Shown here: one piece after another, positions 27,352-36,205 of the stretch
Numbering within the stretch: the first letter of the stretch is position 1
How the letters are laid out: every line of letters starts with the position of its first letter
Assembly: GCA_001801575.1 (NCBI GenBank)
Contig: MGYC01000037.1
Coordinates: 17,830-61,849, forward strand
Origin: Gammaproteobacteria bacterium RIFCSPHIGHO2_12_FULL_41_20
Lineage (GTDB): Bacteria > Pseudomonadota > Gammaproteobacteria > DSM-16500
Direction of reading: 5' to 3'
Length of the DNA stretch: 44,020 bases
Translations under genes and position numbers: made by a program
The notes under the pieces: generated by a model
Databases searched by the model: none
Seen by the model: only the letters and a program-made list of their open reading frames with translations
What the model was told of the DNA's origin: nothing

Positions 27352-28541
27352 GTGATTTTTTCATCTTTCAGTGAACGTTGCTCTAGCGCTTGAATAGCGG
27401 CGAGAGGTTTTCCTTCCAGAAAGTTTAAGAAGGCACCGCCACCGGTAGAGATATAATTTATTTTACTAGCAATGCGGTATTTCTCTATGGCGGCCAAGGT
27501 ATCGCCACCGCCCGCAACCTTAAATGCACGGCTTTCACTGATGGCTTTAGCAATGGCGTGTGTGCCTTTCGCAAATTGCTCAATTTCAAAAGCGCCGACT
27601 GGGCCGTTCCATAAAATAGTTTTTGCTTTTTTTATAATGCTGGCCAGTTCTTTAATAGTATCCGGGCCAATGTCGTAAATTTTTTCATTATCGTCTACTT
27701 GGGACACTAATCGCACATAGCTTTCTGCTTCATTACTGAGTTTTTCTGCCACAATGACATCAGACGGTAATGCAATGGAAGCGCCACGTTTTTTAGCAGC
27801 AAGGTTTAAACGTTCTGCTTCATCAATAAGATCAGGTTCATACAAGGATTTACCGACAGTATATCCTTCTGCTGCCAGAAAGGTATTAGCAATGCCTCCG
27901 CCAACAATAAGGCAATCTACTTTTTGTGATAAAGAGTCGAGCAATGCCAGTTTGGTTGAAACTTTTGAGCCACCGACAATAGCAACCACAGGATGAGCGG
28001 GTTTGCTCATGATTTTTTTCAAGGCCTCTATTTCCGATACCAATAAAGGCCCAGCGCAGGCGCAGGGGGCGTATGCAATAATGCCATGGGTAGATGCTTC
28101 AGCGCGGTGAGAGGTAGCGAAGGCATCCATGACGAATACATCACACAACTCTGCCATTTTTTTTGCTAAGGCAGTATTGTTTGCCGCTTCGCCTTCATGA
28201 AACCGCACGTTCTCTAGCAGTACAATAGCGGCTGTTCCCATAGAAACACCATTTAGCCAATCTTGGATGAGCGGTACTTCCATTTTTAATAATTGAGATA
28301 AACGTTTCGCAACAGGGGCGAGAGAAAATATTTCCTCATATATTCCTTCAGTTGGCCGGCCAAGATGTGACATGATCATGACTTTTCCGCCGGCTTTTAA
28401 GGCTTGTTTAATGGTGGGTAGGGCGGCGCGAATTCGTAAGTCACTAGTGATTTCACCATTTTTTATAGGTACATTGAGGTCTTCACGAATGAGTACACGT
28501 TTGCCTTTTAAGTCTAGATCAGACATTTTGGTGATAGACAT
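27348..28541 (-). CDS. pgk: Phosphoglycerate kinase
   Basis: Pgk transfers phosphate from 1,3-bisphosphoglycerate to ADP. The 397-residue protein shows [60 protein letters not shown] and [14 protein letters not shown] 28541 has GGAG eight bases upstream. ATG 28526 (MSDLDLKG) is a possible alternative. It is the first gene of a seven-gene run through pyk, the hydroxylase and gcvTH-PA-PB. No gap gene lies upstream, unlike many bacteria. Confidence 0.97.
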   Translation of the reverse strand: MSITKMSDLDLKGKRVLIREDLNVPIKNGEITSDLRIRAALPTIKQALKAGGKVMIMSHLGRPTEGIYEEIFSLAPVAKRLSQLLKMEVPLIQDWLNGVSMGTAAIVLLENVRFHEGEAANNTALAKKMAELCDVFVMDAFATSHRAEASTHGIIAYAPCACAGPLLVSEIEALKKIMSKPAHPVVAIVGGSKVSTKLALLDSLSQKVDCLIVGGGIANTFLAAEGYTVGKSLYEPDLIDEAERLNLAAKKRGASIALPSDVIVAEKLSNEAESYVRLVSQVDDNEKIYDIGPDTIKELASIIKKAKTILWNGPVGAFEIEQFAKGTHAIAKAISESRAFKVAGGGDTLAAIEKYRIASKINYISTGGGAFLNFLEGKPLAAIQALEQRSLKDEKIT

Positions 28542-28589
28542 TCAACCGGCTCCTTAGCATTCTTTATGGAGTTAAAAGTGTTGTTGCTG

Positions 28590-28618
28590 AATTTATTGTA
28601 AAATTACAAGAAAAACAA
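28590..28618 (-). promoter_or_regulatory. Candidate sigma70 promoter for pgk operon
   Basis: On the minus strand TTGTTT (28613-28618) and TAAATT (28590-28595) are 17 bases apart, about 50 bases before the pgk ATG. This would drive the whole glycolysis/glycine-cleavage run, since no other gap within it is long enough for a convincing promoter. Confidence 0.45.
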
Positions 28619-28627
28619 TAGGGTTAA

Positions 28628-30721
28628 TCACTTTTCATTTAGCCGCCATATGCCATTCCAATCCGCAGCGGGTGGATTCACTTGTAAATAATGGCACCGT
28701 TTTATGAAAACGGGTGCCACCCTGTCTGCTGGGTATATTTGTGAGCAAAAGGTAAAATATTTTGTTGCCCTATCCCAGTAGTGGTGCTGGTAAGCCATAA
28801 ATGCTTTTGCGAAATAAGAATTGTAAGTAGCAATGTCATAGGGGATAGGGTCATGTTTTTCAGCAATGAGTTCATAAATAAAAATAGCTTCGCTTTTACC
28901 TTTTAACATGACATAGTCTAGCATGCGCAAAATATAATCTTCTTTGATTATTTTGTACATGGATTCACTTACAATGATTTGTGTGCCATATAGTTTGTTT
29001 GCGCCTTCTAAGCGGCTTGCCATATTGGTGGTATCACCAATGGCAGTGTAATTTAACCGCTCTTTGGAGCCTAAGTTTCCTACAATAGCATCACCCATGT
29101 TGAGTCCAAATCGCGTATGTAGAATGGGTTTTCCCATTTTTTGCCATTCTGCATTTAGTGCCCGTAAGCGGTTTACACATTGTAATGCAGCATTGGCCGC
29201 ATGCTGTGCTGGTTGGCTGGCAACTAATGGTGCTCCCCAAAATGCCATGATGGCATCACCAATATATTTATCGATTGTACCTTGATTGGCAACGATAATG
29301 CGTGATAGCTCCTCAAAATAGTCACAGATATGTTGCATTAATTGGTCTGGAAGCATTTGTTCTGCAATCATAGAAAAATCTTGGATGTCAGAAAATAAAA
29401 TGACGAGAGATTTTTTCTCGCCGCCAACTTGCGCGGCTTCACCGACTTGAATCAATTGACGCACTAATGTGGCGGGGACATATTTTTGAAAAGCACGTAA
29501 CCCTTGTTTCATAGAGTGAATAGCTTGGGCAATCTCGACAACTTCGCTAATATGTGATTGCACAGGTGGGCGATCTTCTAACTCGAAATTCTTAATCTTC
29601 TTTATTTCGTTAGTAATGGTTTTTAATGGATTAACAGTATTAGAGATGAGTGCTGATACAATAGCAATACTCAGCATTAACATGATAAGTGCAAAAACAA
29701 TGGTTATCATGTGAGTTTTACGTAACTCCGTTGTAAAGTCATCCTGAGGCGCAACAGTGCCAATAAACCATTCATGTGAGCCGAAATGCAGTAACGGTTT
29801 ATAAATGGCAAGGTAATTTTTTCCTGCATAATTTAATAAAAACTTTTGCGAGAGATGTTTTTTATAGTAATTAAAAGTCTGTATTACCCATGGATAAGGC
29901 AGGGAAGAGATATTTAATAAAGTTGAATTACGATCTTGGATGACTTTAGGAAAGGCGATAATTTTTCCATCACTATCTACAATAAATGCAATACCATGAG
30001 GGCTAATATTAATTCCTTCAACTTGTCGCCGTAGATAATCGAGGCGAATATTTAAATTGACAATGCCATGTAATTTTCCTGAGGGGTAAAAGACTGGCGT
30101 GAGAACACTAGTACCTAAAAATCCTGAGCGTTGGTAGCGATAAGCAGGCATCCAAGCCGTTTTTTTCAGTATCTTACCAGTGAGATACCATGGGCGCATG
30201 CGTGGATCGTAGTTGAGGTCAAATGAACGTATGGTTTTTATTATCTGGCCGTTAGTATTGCGATAGATGTATTCACTGGAGGCGGGTAATTTTGAACGAT
30301 TAATAATTTCAGAAGAGATGGTATTGTTAGCAGTGCGTTCTGCCATAACAAATGTACCGTTTTCGTCTGCCCAATAAACAGATTGAATACTCGGTGAAAT
30401 AATAGATTCACTGAGGATCAAGTCTGTTGTGTATGCGACCATTTCTTCTAAGTTGTCTGGATCAATAACGCTGAGTTGTATTAACCGTGCTGTGGATGCA
30501 CTCCTTGATTCGGCTGTTGCCATTTCTTCGGTGATTTGTTGAAATGCAGCGAAAGAGGCTTCTTGCATGAAATCGAAGGAAATGGATGTCATGTTTTTTA
30601 CAAATCGATAATGCATTAATGCGATTAACGATAACATGGCGATAATTAGTAGAGTAAAAAATACGGAGAGAATACTAAAACGTAATGAAACATTAGAAGT
30701 TCTTAATTTGAAAATGGACAA
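28628..30721 (-). CDS. Membrane Cache-HAMP class III adenylate/guanylate cyclase (copy 2)
   Basis: This protein of about 697 residues is predicted to sense a periplasmic ligand and make a cyclic nucleotide. A transmembrane helix (about 17-40), a dCache-type sensor domain (to about 330), a second helix (about 340-365), HAMP (to about 420) and a class III catalytic domain follow in order. Catalytic residues are in place: metal aspartates in LFSDIQDF and YIGDAIMAFWG, and transition-state Asn and Arg in NMASRLEGANK, with NYTAIGD choosing the base. A short C-terminal tail ends WNGIWRLNEK. TTG 30721 is favoured because GAGG sits nine bases upstream. It is a paralogue of the upstream gene. Confidence 0.88.
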   Translation of the reverse strand: MSIFKLRTSNVSLRFSILSVFFTLLIIAMLSLIALMHYRFVKNMTSISFDFMQEASFAAFQQITEEMATAESRSASTARLIQLSVIDPDNLEEMVAYTTDLILSESIISPSIQSVYWADENGTFVMAERTANNTISSEIINRSKLPASSEYIYRNTNGQIIKTIRSFDLNYDPRMRPWYLTGKILKKTAWMPAYRYQRSGFLGTSVLTPVFYPSGKLHGIVNLNIRLDYLRRQVEGINISPHGIAFIVDSDGKIIAFPKVIQDRNSTLLNISSLPYPWVIQTFNYYKKHLSQKFLLNYAGKNYLAIYKPLLHFGSHEWFIGTVAPQDDFTTELRKTHMITIVFALIMLMLSIAIVSALISNTVNPLKTITNEIKKIKNFELEDRPPVQSHISEVVEIAQAIHSMKQGLRAFQKYVPATLVRQLIQVGEAAQVGGEKKSLVILFSDIQDFSMIAEQMLPDQLMQHICDYFEELSRIIVANQGTIDKYIGDAIMAFWGAPLVASQPAQHAANAALQCVNRLRALNAEWQKMGKPILHTRFGLNMGDAIVGNLGSKERLNYTAIGDTTNMASRLEGANKLYGTQIIVSESMYKIIKEDYILRMLDYVMLKGKSEAIFIYELIAEKHDPIPYDIATYNSYFAKAFMAYQHHYWDRATKYFTFCSQIYPADRVAPVFIKRCHYLQVNPPAADWNGIWRLNEK

Positions 30722-30733
30722 TATTATTATCCT

Positions 30734-30782
30734 CAAGAGTTTCCGCTGAAGCCCTGGACCAGAGCTTCAGCGGAAACTCTTG
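30734..30782. repeat. 49-bp near-perfect palindrome between the cyclase genes
   Basis: Nineteen-base arms (CAAGAGTTTCCGCTGAAGC and its complement) surround CTGGaCCAG, so nearly the whole 49 bases can pair. It lies in the 67-base gap between the two cyclase genes, and its edge abuts the SD of the downstream one. No T-tract follows on either strand, so it is not a classical terminator. The arm resembles bases 44-59 and 43885-43899. Confidence 0.8.
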
Positions 30783-30788
30783 ATTCTA

Positions 30789-32900
30789 TTATTTCTCTTT
30801 TAAATGCCATATGCCATTCCAATCTTGCGGGGGAGGGTTAGATTTTAATTGATCGCAACGCTGTATAAATAAGGTGGCGATAGTATCTTCAGGGTAAATG
30901 GCTTGACATTGTGTGAAATATTGCACTGCATTATCCCATCTTTTATTTTGGTACATCGAGAAGCCTGTTTCGAAAAGTGCGGTATACGTTTTCACATCAT
31001 AAGGGGGTTGAGAAAAAGAGTCTGTAATGAGTTCATAAATATAAGTGGCCTCCTCTTTACCCTTTAGAGTGACGTAATCTAACATACGTAGGACAAATTG
31101 ATTTTTAATGGTTTGATAAACGGCGGCGCTTACAATAATGTGTGTGCCGTATGTTTTATTTATACTTTCTAATCGACTGGCTAAGTTCACAGCATCACCG
31201 ATAGCAGTATAGTTTAAGCGCTCAGATGAGCCAAGGTTACCGACAATAGCTTCGCCAGCATGAATGCCAAAACGTGTAACAAGCGCTGGTTTGCCTTCTG
31301 CTCGCCATTGCGTATTTAAGATTTGTAATTTCTTGACACACAAGAGAGCGGCTGTCGCTGCTTGATGACAGGAGTTAGCGTTAGGGAGTGGGGCGCCCCA
31401 GAACACCATGATGGCATCGCCGATATATTTATCAATGGTGCCATGCTGTGCGGAAATGATTTGTGATAATGCATCAAAGTATTCGCAAATATGTTGCATT
31501 AATTGATCCGGAGACATATGTTCGGAGATGGCTGTGAAGTTTTGAATATCAGAGAATAAAATAGCTAATGGTTTTTTTTCGCCACCCACGTGTGCTGCTT
31601 CGCCGACTTTAATCAGTTGACGTACGAGAGAAGCAGGAACATATTTTTGAAAAGAGCGTAACCCTTGTTTCATCGCAACTAACGCTTCTGAAATGTAATT
31701 AATTTCTTTAATGCGAGAGAGGATAGGCGCATGTTCTGTTAAGTCGAAATCTTTGATTTTTTGGATTTCTTTAGTAATGTTTTTTAATGGGTGAACAACA
31801 CGTGATACTAAATTGGATACGATTGCAATACTGATAAACAAGGTGGTAAAAGCAGCAATCATGGTAATTAGATAATCACGTCGCAAATCTTTTGTAAAAT
31901 CTCTTTCAGGGGCAATCGCTCCATAGAACCACTCATGCGTGCCTGCTTTTAGTAATAGATTAAAGCTAGCCACATACTTTATTTTATTGTTATACAAAAA
32001 AAATTCAGACTGCTTAGTCTTAATAAACTGATCGAAAGCTTGGCTTACCCATGGGAAAGCAGAGAGTTGGTGAATATTAAGAAGGGTTGGTTGGGTATAT
32101 TGCACTAGGCCTGGGAAGGCGATCAATTGGCCTTGTTGATTGACGATAAAAACGCTGCCATGCGGGCTGATTTTTGCTGCTTCCACAAGGTTGCGTAATG
32201 CATTGAGTTGTAGGTTAAAGCTAATTGCACCTACTATAGTATGGTTTTTTGTAATGGGTATAGTGACACTGGTTCCTAAAGTTTGTGTCAAATTGCTATG
32301 ATAAATAGGCAGCCAAGTCATTTGTTTTGCGGTTTCTGCTGCGAGGTACCAAGGGGTTGTGCGTGGATCGTAAGCGGCATTATTAGTAATGGCAGATTTG
32401 ATGGTTTTTCCTTGACTATCATAGTACGTTATGGTGGTAGTGGGGGTGGCAGTGCGGCGGTCAATGGTTTCAGATAACAAGGTGCCATCTGTTTGCCGCT
32501 GTGCCATGATAAAGTTACCCGTGTTATCGGCCCAATAGAAGGAAGTTAGGCTGGGGAAAGCCTTACTTTCTTGTTTAATTAAATCTACAGCATAATTAGT
32601 GAGAAGTGCCTGATTGTCAGGGTTAATGACGCCGAGTTCCAGCAAGTCTTTGGATGCTTGTATCTTTGTTTCAACATTTTCCAGCTTATTGATTTCTACC
32701 TCTAGCATATGAAATGCAGCGCGGGAAGTTTGATACATTAACTGTAAGGCCACTTTAGGCATATTTTGCGTGAGCCGTATATGCATAACTGTGATCAGTG
32801 ATAGCATGGCAACGCAGAGTAGGGTGACAAAGATAGCTAAAATGCTGAAGCGTAATGTGACGGCTGTGTGTTTGGCTTTTTTGATCAGTTGAGTAATCAT
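30789..32900 (-). CDS. Membrane Cache-HAMP class III adenylate/guanylate cyclase (copy 1)
   Basis: The 703-residue protein has the same layout as the following gene: helix (about 18-42), Cache sensor, second helix (about 345-368), HAMP, catalytic domain. Motifs include ILFSDIQNFTAISEHMSPDQLMQH, TIDKYIGDAIMVFWGAPLPN, and LNYTAIGDAVNLASRLESINKTYG, with both metal aspartates, Asn and Arg kept. It ends WNGIWHLKEK, almost as in copy 2. The two genes are a tandem duplication whose sensor halves have diverged much more than the cyclase halves. ATG 32900 lacks a strong SD. Confidence 0.9.
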   Translation of the reverse strand: MITQLIKKAKHTAVTLRFSILAIFVTLLCVAMLSLITVMHIRLTQNMPKVALQLMYQTSRAAFHMLEVEINKLENVETKIQASKDLLELGVINPDNQALLTNYAVDLIKQESKAFPSLTSFYWADNTGNFIMAQRQTDGTLLSETIDRRTATPTTTITYYDSQGKTIKSAITNNAAYDPRTTPWYLAAETAKQMTWLPIYHSNLTQTLGTSVTIPITKNHTIVGAISFNLQLNALRNLVEAAKISPHGSVFIVNQQGQLIAFPGLVQYTQPTLLNIHQLSAFPWVSQAFDQFIKTKQSEFFLYNNKIKYVASFNLLLKAGTHEWFYGAIAPERDFTKDLRRDYLITMIAAFTTLFISIAIVSNLVSRVVHPLKNITKEIQKIKDFDLTEHAPILSRIKEINYISEALVAMKQGLRSFQKYVPASLVRQLIKVGEAAHVGGEKKPLAILFSDIQNFTAISEHMSPDQLMQHICEYFDALSQIISAQHGTIDKYIGDAIMVFWGAPLPNANSCHQAATAALLCVKKLQILNTQWRAEGKPALVTRFGIHAGEAIVGNLGSSERLNYTAIGDAVNLASRLESINKTYGTHIIVSAAVYQTIKNQFVLRMLDYVTLKGKEEATYIYELITDSFSQPPYDVKTYTALFETGFSMYQNKRWDNAVQYFTQCQAIYPEDTIATLFIQRCDQLKSNPPPQDWNGIWHLKEK

Positions 32901-32919
32901 GCTGATTCTATTTTCCTTG

Positions 32920-32955
32920 CGATGTATGCTTTAATCTAGATTAAAGCATACATCG
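32920..32955. repeat. 36-bp perfect palindrome
   Basis: CGATGTATGCTTTAAT is followed by CTAG and then its exact complement. It stands 20 bases upstream of the cyclase ATG (minus) in the divergent gap to the papain-like gene. An operator for a dimeric regulator or a cruciform-forming repeat is possible. Confidence 0.75.
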
Positions 32956-32976
32956 AAAAGGGGTCGAGTGCTAACT

Positions 32977-33024
32977 AGGCCTGACAGGAAACTCCTTTAT
33001 TCATCGAGAATTCCTGTCAGGCCT
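32977..33024. repeat. Hairpin repeat with 14-bp arms
   Basis: AGGCCTGACAGGAA at 32977-32990 pairs with TTCCTGTCAGGCCT at 33011-33024 around a 20-base loop. It stands directly beside the 36-bp palindrome, so the divergent control region holds two foldbacks in a row. The rest of 33025-33130 shows no further structure, apart from a weak TAAAAT at 33092-33097. Confidence 0.75.
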
Positions 33025-33130
33025 GATATGGGGTAATAAGTACTCTCACTACGATCCACTTTGGGGTACACAATAAGCACAAAAATTGTGATAAAATGTG
33101 CAAAATGTAAATATACGTTGCACACAAAAT

Positions 33131-34123
33131 ATGATAAATACTTTCCCAACGATAATTTCTTTTACCGCATTAAAACCCGGGGATATTTTATTATTTCGCT
33201 CATTAACCCATCCTGACTGGTTTCAACATATCATTCTGGCAACGCAACGCCTAGTATGCCAACAAAAACAAGGGCATTATGACTCTACCCATGTGGCGAT
33301 ATGTGTAGGTTATGATACAGAAAACATACCCATCATTGCACATACCACCGCAGAGTATAAACGAGAACCGATCACAGCCTTATTTAAACGTTGCTCTGGG
33401 GACAGAGCATTTTTAGTCTTTCGCCCTTCTCATCAACCTTGGGCTATGAAACTTGCTGAAATTGCTGGTGATCAACCAGCTAATCATCAATTACAATGGA
33501 GTTACGCCAAAGCATTGAGTGTTTTCTTACATCGATCATTACGTAAACCTACCCTTGTCTCTACTCCCTATACTCAATCCTCGCTGTCTACGGGAACCTT
33601 TTGTTCTAACTTTGTTATTGAATGTATGCAACAAGCTACCTATGCACTACAAGCAAATTATCCATATTTACGTTATGGCTTAAGCATTCGTGCTGCTAGC
33701 ACACCCCGAGCGTTAGAACATCACTTATCCATAGAACACTCTGACTATGAGCAACTCTGTTACCCAGGACTTAACGCATACCAAAAATTATGCGATGAGA
33801 TAGAAAAGCAACTAGCCCGCATCAAGCATCGCTCTGACTTACCCTCTCAACTTAAGCATGCCCGAATATTGGCTGCATACCAGTTAAGTTTAAAGAACCG
33901 AGAGCAAAAAGCAGATACGCAAGCATTTTTTGATTTATTAAATCAAATACTACCCGAGCTTATTCCGAATACTGGCGGAGGATGGTCTACCCCTCACTCC
34001 TATAAAACGGTGAGAAATTTAATAGGTACAATGGGTCTATTTACAAACAACTTTCCCATCTTCGCAGTCGTACCCAGGCCCTCGACCATTACACAACAAC
34101 CTCCGTATGCACGTTTACCATAG
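33131..34123 (+). CDS. Permuted papain-fold (YiiX/NlpC-P60-like) putative cysteine peptidase
   Basis: The 330-residue protein has LKPGDILLFRSLTHPDW (about 14-30), STHVAICVGYD with candidate His54, and TFCSNFVIECM with candidate Cys158. His before Cys is the order of the circularly permuted NlpC/P60 superfamily (YiiX/YebB/poxvirus G6R-like), whose members cut peptide or amide bonds or act on lipids. The C-terminal part is predicted helical, without recognised domain. There is no signal peptide. I start at ATG 33131, but a GTG at 33098 would add 11 residues and neither has a good SD. A role as translocated effector is possible, without direct evidence. Confidence 0.75.
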   Translation: MINTFPTIISFTALKPGDILLFRSLTHPDWFQHIILATQRLVCQQKQGHYDSTHVAICVGYDTENIPIIAHTTAEYKREPITALFKRCSGDRAFLVFRPSHQPWAMKLAEIAGDQPANHQLQWSYAKALSVFLHRSLRKPTLVSTPYTQSSLSTGTFCSNFVIECMQQATYALQANYPYLRYGLSIRAASTPRALEHHLSIEHSDYEQLCYPGLNAYQKLCDEIEKQLARIKHRSDLPSQLKHARILAAYQLSLKNREQKADTQAFFDLLNQILPELIPNTGGGWSTPHSYKTVRNLIGTMGLFTNNFPIFAVVPRPSTITQQPPYARLP

Positions 34124-34142
34124 AGTAACTATTCGTGCCCCC

Positions 34143-34215
34143 GATCACCTCTCCCGGAGCGTTTTTTGCGAGTGGGAGAGGTCGACACGCGTTTTTTGTG
34201 TGGCGGGTGAGGGTG
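34143..34215. repeat. CCTCTCCC/GGGAGAGG intergenic repeat
   Basis: ACCTCTCCC at 34147-34155 pairs with GGGAGAGGT at 34174-34182, followed by GTCGACACGCG and GGCGGGTGAGGG. This layout is like a hairpin repeat seen in many proteobacterial genomes. It lies after the papain-like gene and could end its transcription. Confidence 0.6.
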
Positions 34216-34230
34216 TCATCTGAGCTGTTT

Positions 34231-34297
34231 GTCATCCTGAGCTTGCGAAGGATCCGTATCCTTGTCATGATCTTTAACAAGGATACGGATCCTTCGC
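34231..34297. repeat. GTCATCCTGAGC palindromic repeat, complete copy
   Basis: GTCATCCTGAGC leads into 21-base perfect arms at 34245-34265 and 34277-34297 (GCGAAGGATCCGTATCCTTG against its complement) with an 11-base loop. It ends 16 bases before the nhaA ATG, so it lies in the presumed leader of nhaA. Confidence 0.85.
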
Positions 34298-34313
34298 GAG
34301 TGGGGTTAATTAT

Positions 34314-35456
34314 ATGCCAATTCGACTTATTCAACGTTTTTTACAATTAGAATCTGCTAGTAGTTTGTTGCTATTGATGGCGGCAGTAATAGCTCTTGTT
34401 TTGTCTAACTCCCCGGTTTCTGCCCTTTATAGGGCTGTTTCTTTGTTTGCCTCTTTTGGGGTAAATGAAGGGTTAATGACCCTGTTTTTTTTGTTAGTGG
34501 GGTTAGAGTTAAAACGCGAATTTTATAGAGGTGAATTATCTTCTCTTTCTCAGGTCATTTTACCTGGTATAGCTGCATTAGGCGGAATAGTTGTTCCTGC
34601 CTGTATATATGTGATTTTTAACTACTATCAACCAGATTCATTACGTGGTTGGGCTATTCCGGTAGCCACAGATATTGCTTTTGCGCTAGGGGTTCTGTCG
34701 TTATTTAGCCAGCGTGTGCCTATTGGATTAAAGCTATTTTTATTGGCATTAGCTATTTTTGATGATTTAGGCGCTATCATTATTATTGCTGTATTTTATA
34801 CGCAGTCATTGTCCTTTTTTTATTTGCTATTAGCAGTACTACTGTTTTTTATTTTAATTGTACTGAATCGCAAACGTAAACTTTCAGTTATCCCTTATTT
34901 GATGATAGGTGTCGTGTTGTGGTTTTGCCTATTGCGAGCAGGGATACATCCCGCGATTACAGGGGTATTAATCGCTTTTGTTATTCCGTTGCCTGAACTT
35001 AAAAGTGGGAAGCATATTTTTCACTTTCACCGTTTGGAACAGGAATTACATTCATGGGTTGCTTATATCATTATGCCGTTGTTTGCTTTTATCAATGCAG
35101 GTTTTTCATTGGGGGGTGTATCGCGGCAAATGTTACAGAGTAATATAGTCTTGGGCATTATCGGTGGGTTATTTTTGGGTAAGCAAGTAGGGGTGTTTGC
35201 TTGTGCTTGGGCGGTAATTCGCTTAGGGTGGGCTAAGTTGCCGCATGGTACAAGTTGGTTAGCATTGTATGGTGTGGCATTATTATGTGGTATTGGTTTT
35301 ACTATGAGTTTATTTATTGGTACGCTGGCATTTGAGAGTACTTATTCAGTTGAATTAAATAATGTTCGATTCGGTATAGTGATGGGGTCGGTTTTATCTG
35401 GCTTAGTAGGCGCGGCGGTGTTGCGAGTTGCTTTTAAGAGAGGACAAATAGGTTGA
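34314..35456 (+). CDS. nhaA: Na+/H+ antiporter NhaA
   Basis: NhaA exchanges sodium for protons at alkaline pH and keeps internal pH and Na+ in check. The 380-residue inner-membrane protein has about 11-12 helices. The ion-binding residues are present: D150 and D151 in LALAIFDDLGAI (E. coli D163/D164), and D120 in VATDIAFALG. The C-terminal GIGFTMSLFIGTLAF matches the family. The ATG follows a repeat whose arm stands close to it, so its SD is weak. The pcs gene begins at its stop. Confidence 0.96.
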   Translation: MPIRLIQRFLQLESASSLLLLMAAVIALVLSNSPVSALYRAVSLFASFGVNEGLMTLFFLLVGLELKREFYRGELSSLSQVILPGIAALGGIVVPACIYVIFNYYQPDSLRGWAIPVATDIAFALGVLSLFSQRVPIGLKLFLLALAIFDDLGAIIIIAVFYTQSLSFFYLLLAVLLFFILIVLNRKRKLSVIPYLMIGVVLWFCLLRAGIHPAITGVLIAFVIPLPELKSGKHIFHFHRLEQELHSWVAYIIMPLFAFINAGFSLGGVSRQMLQSNIVLGIIGGLFLGKQVGVFACAWAVIRLGWAKLPHGTSWLALYGVALLCGIGFTMSLFIGTLAFESTYSVELNNVRFGIVMGSVLSGLVGAAVLRVAFKRGQIG

Positions 35457-35458
35457 AC

Positions 35459-36205
35459 ATGCAGCAGTCTGCATATGCAATTACCTATTCACAGCGTTGG
35501 GTAGGTTGGCTGATTCATGGATTTACTGCGAGCGGTGCCTGTGTTGGTATCTGCGCATTATGGGCTATTTATTGTCACCAATTTATTGCTGCATTTTGGT
35601 TAATGGGCGCAGCTATTGTTATTGATGCAGTTGATGGTGTCTTTGCGCGTGCTGTTAATATAAAACAGGCGGTTCCTGAGATAGATGGCGCTTTGTTAGA
35701 TAATATTGTGGATTTTGTAAATTATACGATGGTTCCTGCTTTTTTCTTATTGGTGACAGATATATTACCCACAACATGGGCTATGTTTGCAGTGATTTTT
35801 ATTATTTTTTCCTCGGCTTATCAATTTACTCAAGTGGATGCGAAGACATCGGACCATTTTTTTAAGGGATTCCCTAGTTATTGGAATATTGTGGTATTTT
35901 ATTTGTTTTTTTGGCAGATGCATGTATGGATGAATATGGCGGTTGTAATTGGCCTGGCTTTTCTTAGCTTTGTACCAATTAAGTATGTGTATCCTTCGCG
36001 GCCAGACTATTTAACAACTAGCCGTTTTTTACGAACTAGTATGGTTATTGCCACTATTCTGTGGGGTATCGCGACAGCAGGGCTGTTATGGCTATATCCC
36101 AAGTCGAATCACTTCTTGGTTTCATTATCGTTAGGTTATACGGTGATGTATATTATTATTAGTTTTTATCGGACGTGGGTACCTTTACCTCTTTCTTCAT
36201 CATGA
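35459..36205 (+). CDS. pcs: Phosphatidylcholine synthase
   Basis: Pcs makes phosphatidylcholine in one step from CDP-diacylglycerol and choline, which the cell usually must take up. This 248-residue membrane protein holds the CDP-alcohol phosphotransferase motif as D56, DG at 59-60, AR at 63-64, G77, D81 and D85, with the Pcs-typical DGALLDNIVDFVNY. About eight hydrophobic segments span the membrane. I chose ATG 35459. TTG 35453 is possible but overlaps the nhaA stop. It overlaps the next gene by four bases (ATGA). Confidence 0.93.
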   Translation: MQQSAYAITYSQRWVGWLIHGFTASGACVGICALWAIYCHQFIAAFWLMGAAIVIDAVDGVFARAVNIKQAVPEIDGALLDNIVDFVNYTMVPAFFLLVTDILPTTWAMFAVIFIIFSSAYQFTQVDAKTSDHFFKGFPSYWNIVVFYLFFWQMHVWMNMAVVIGLAFLSFVPIKYVYPSRPDYLTTSRFLRTSMVIATILWGIATAGLLWLYPKSNHFLVSLSLGYTVMYIIISFYRTWVPLPLSSS

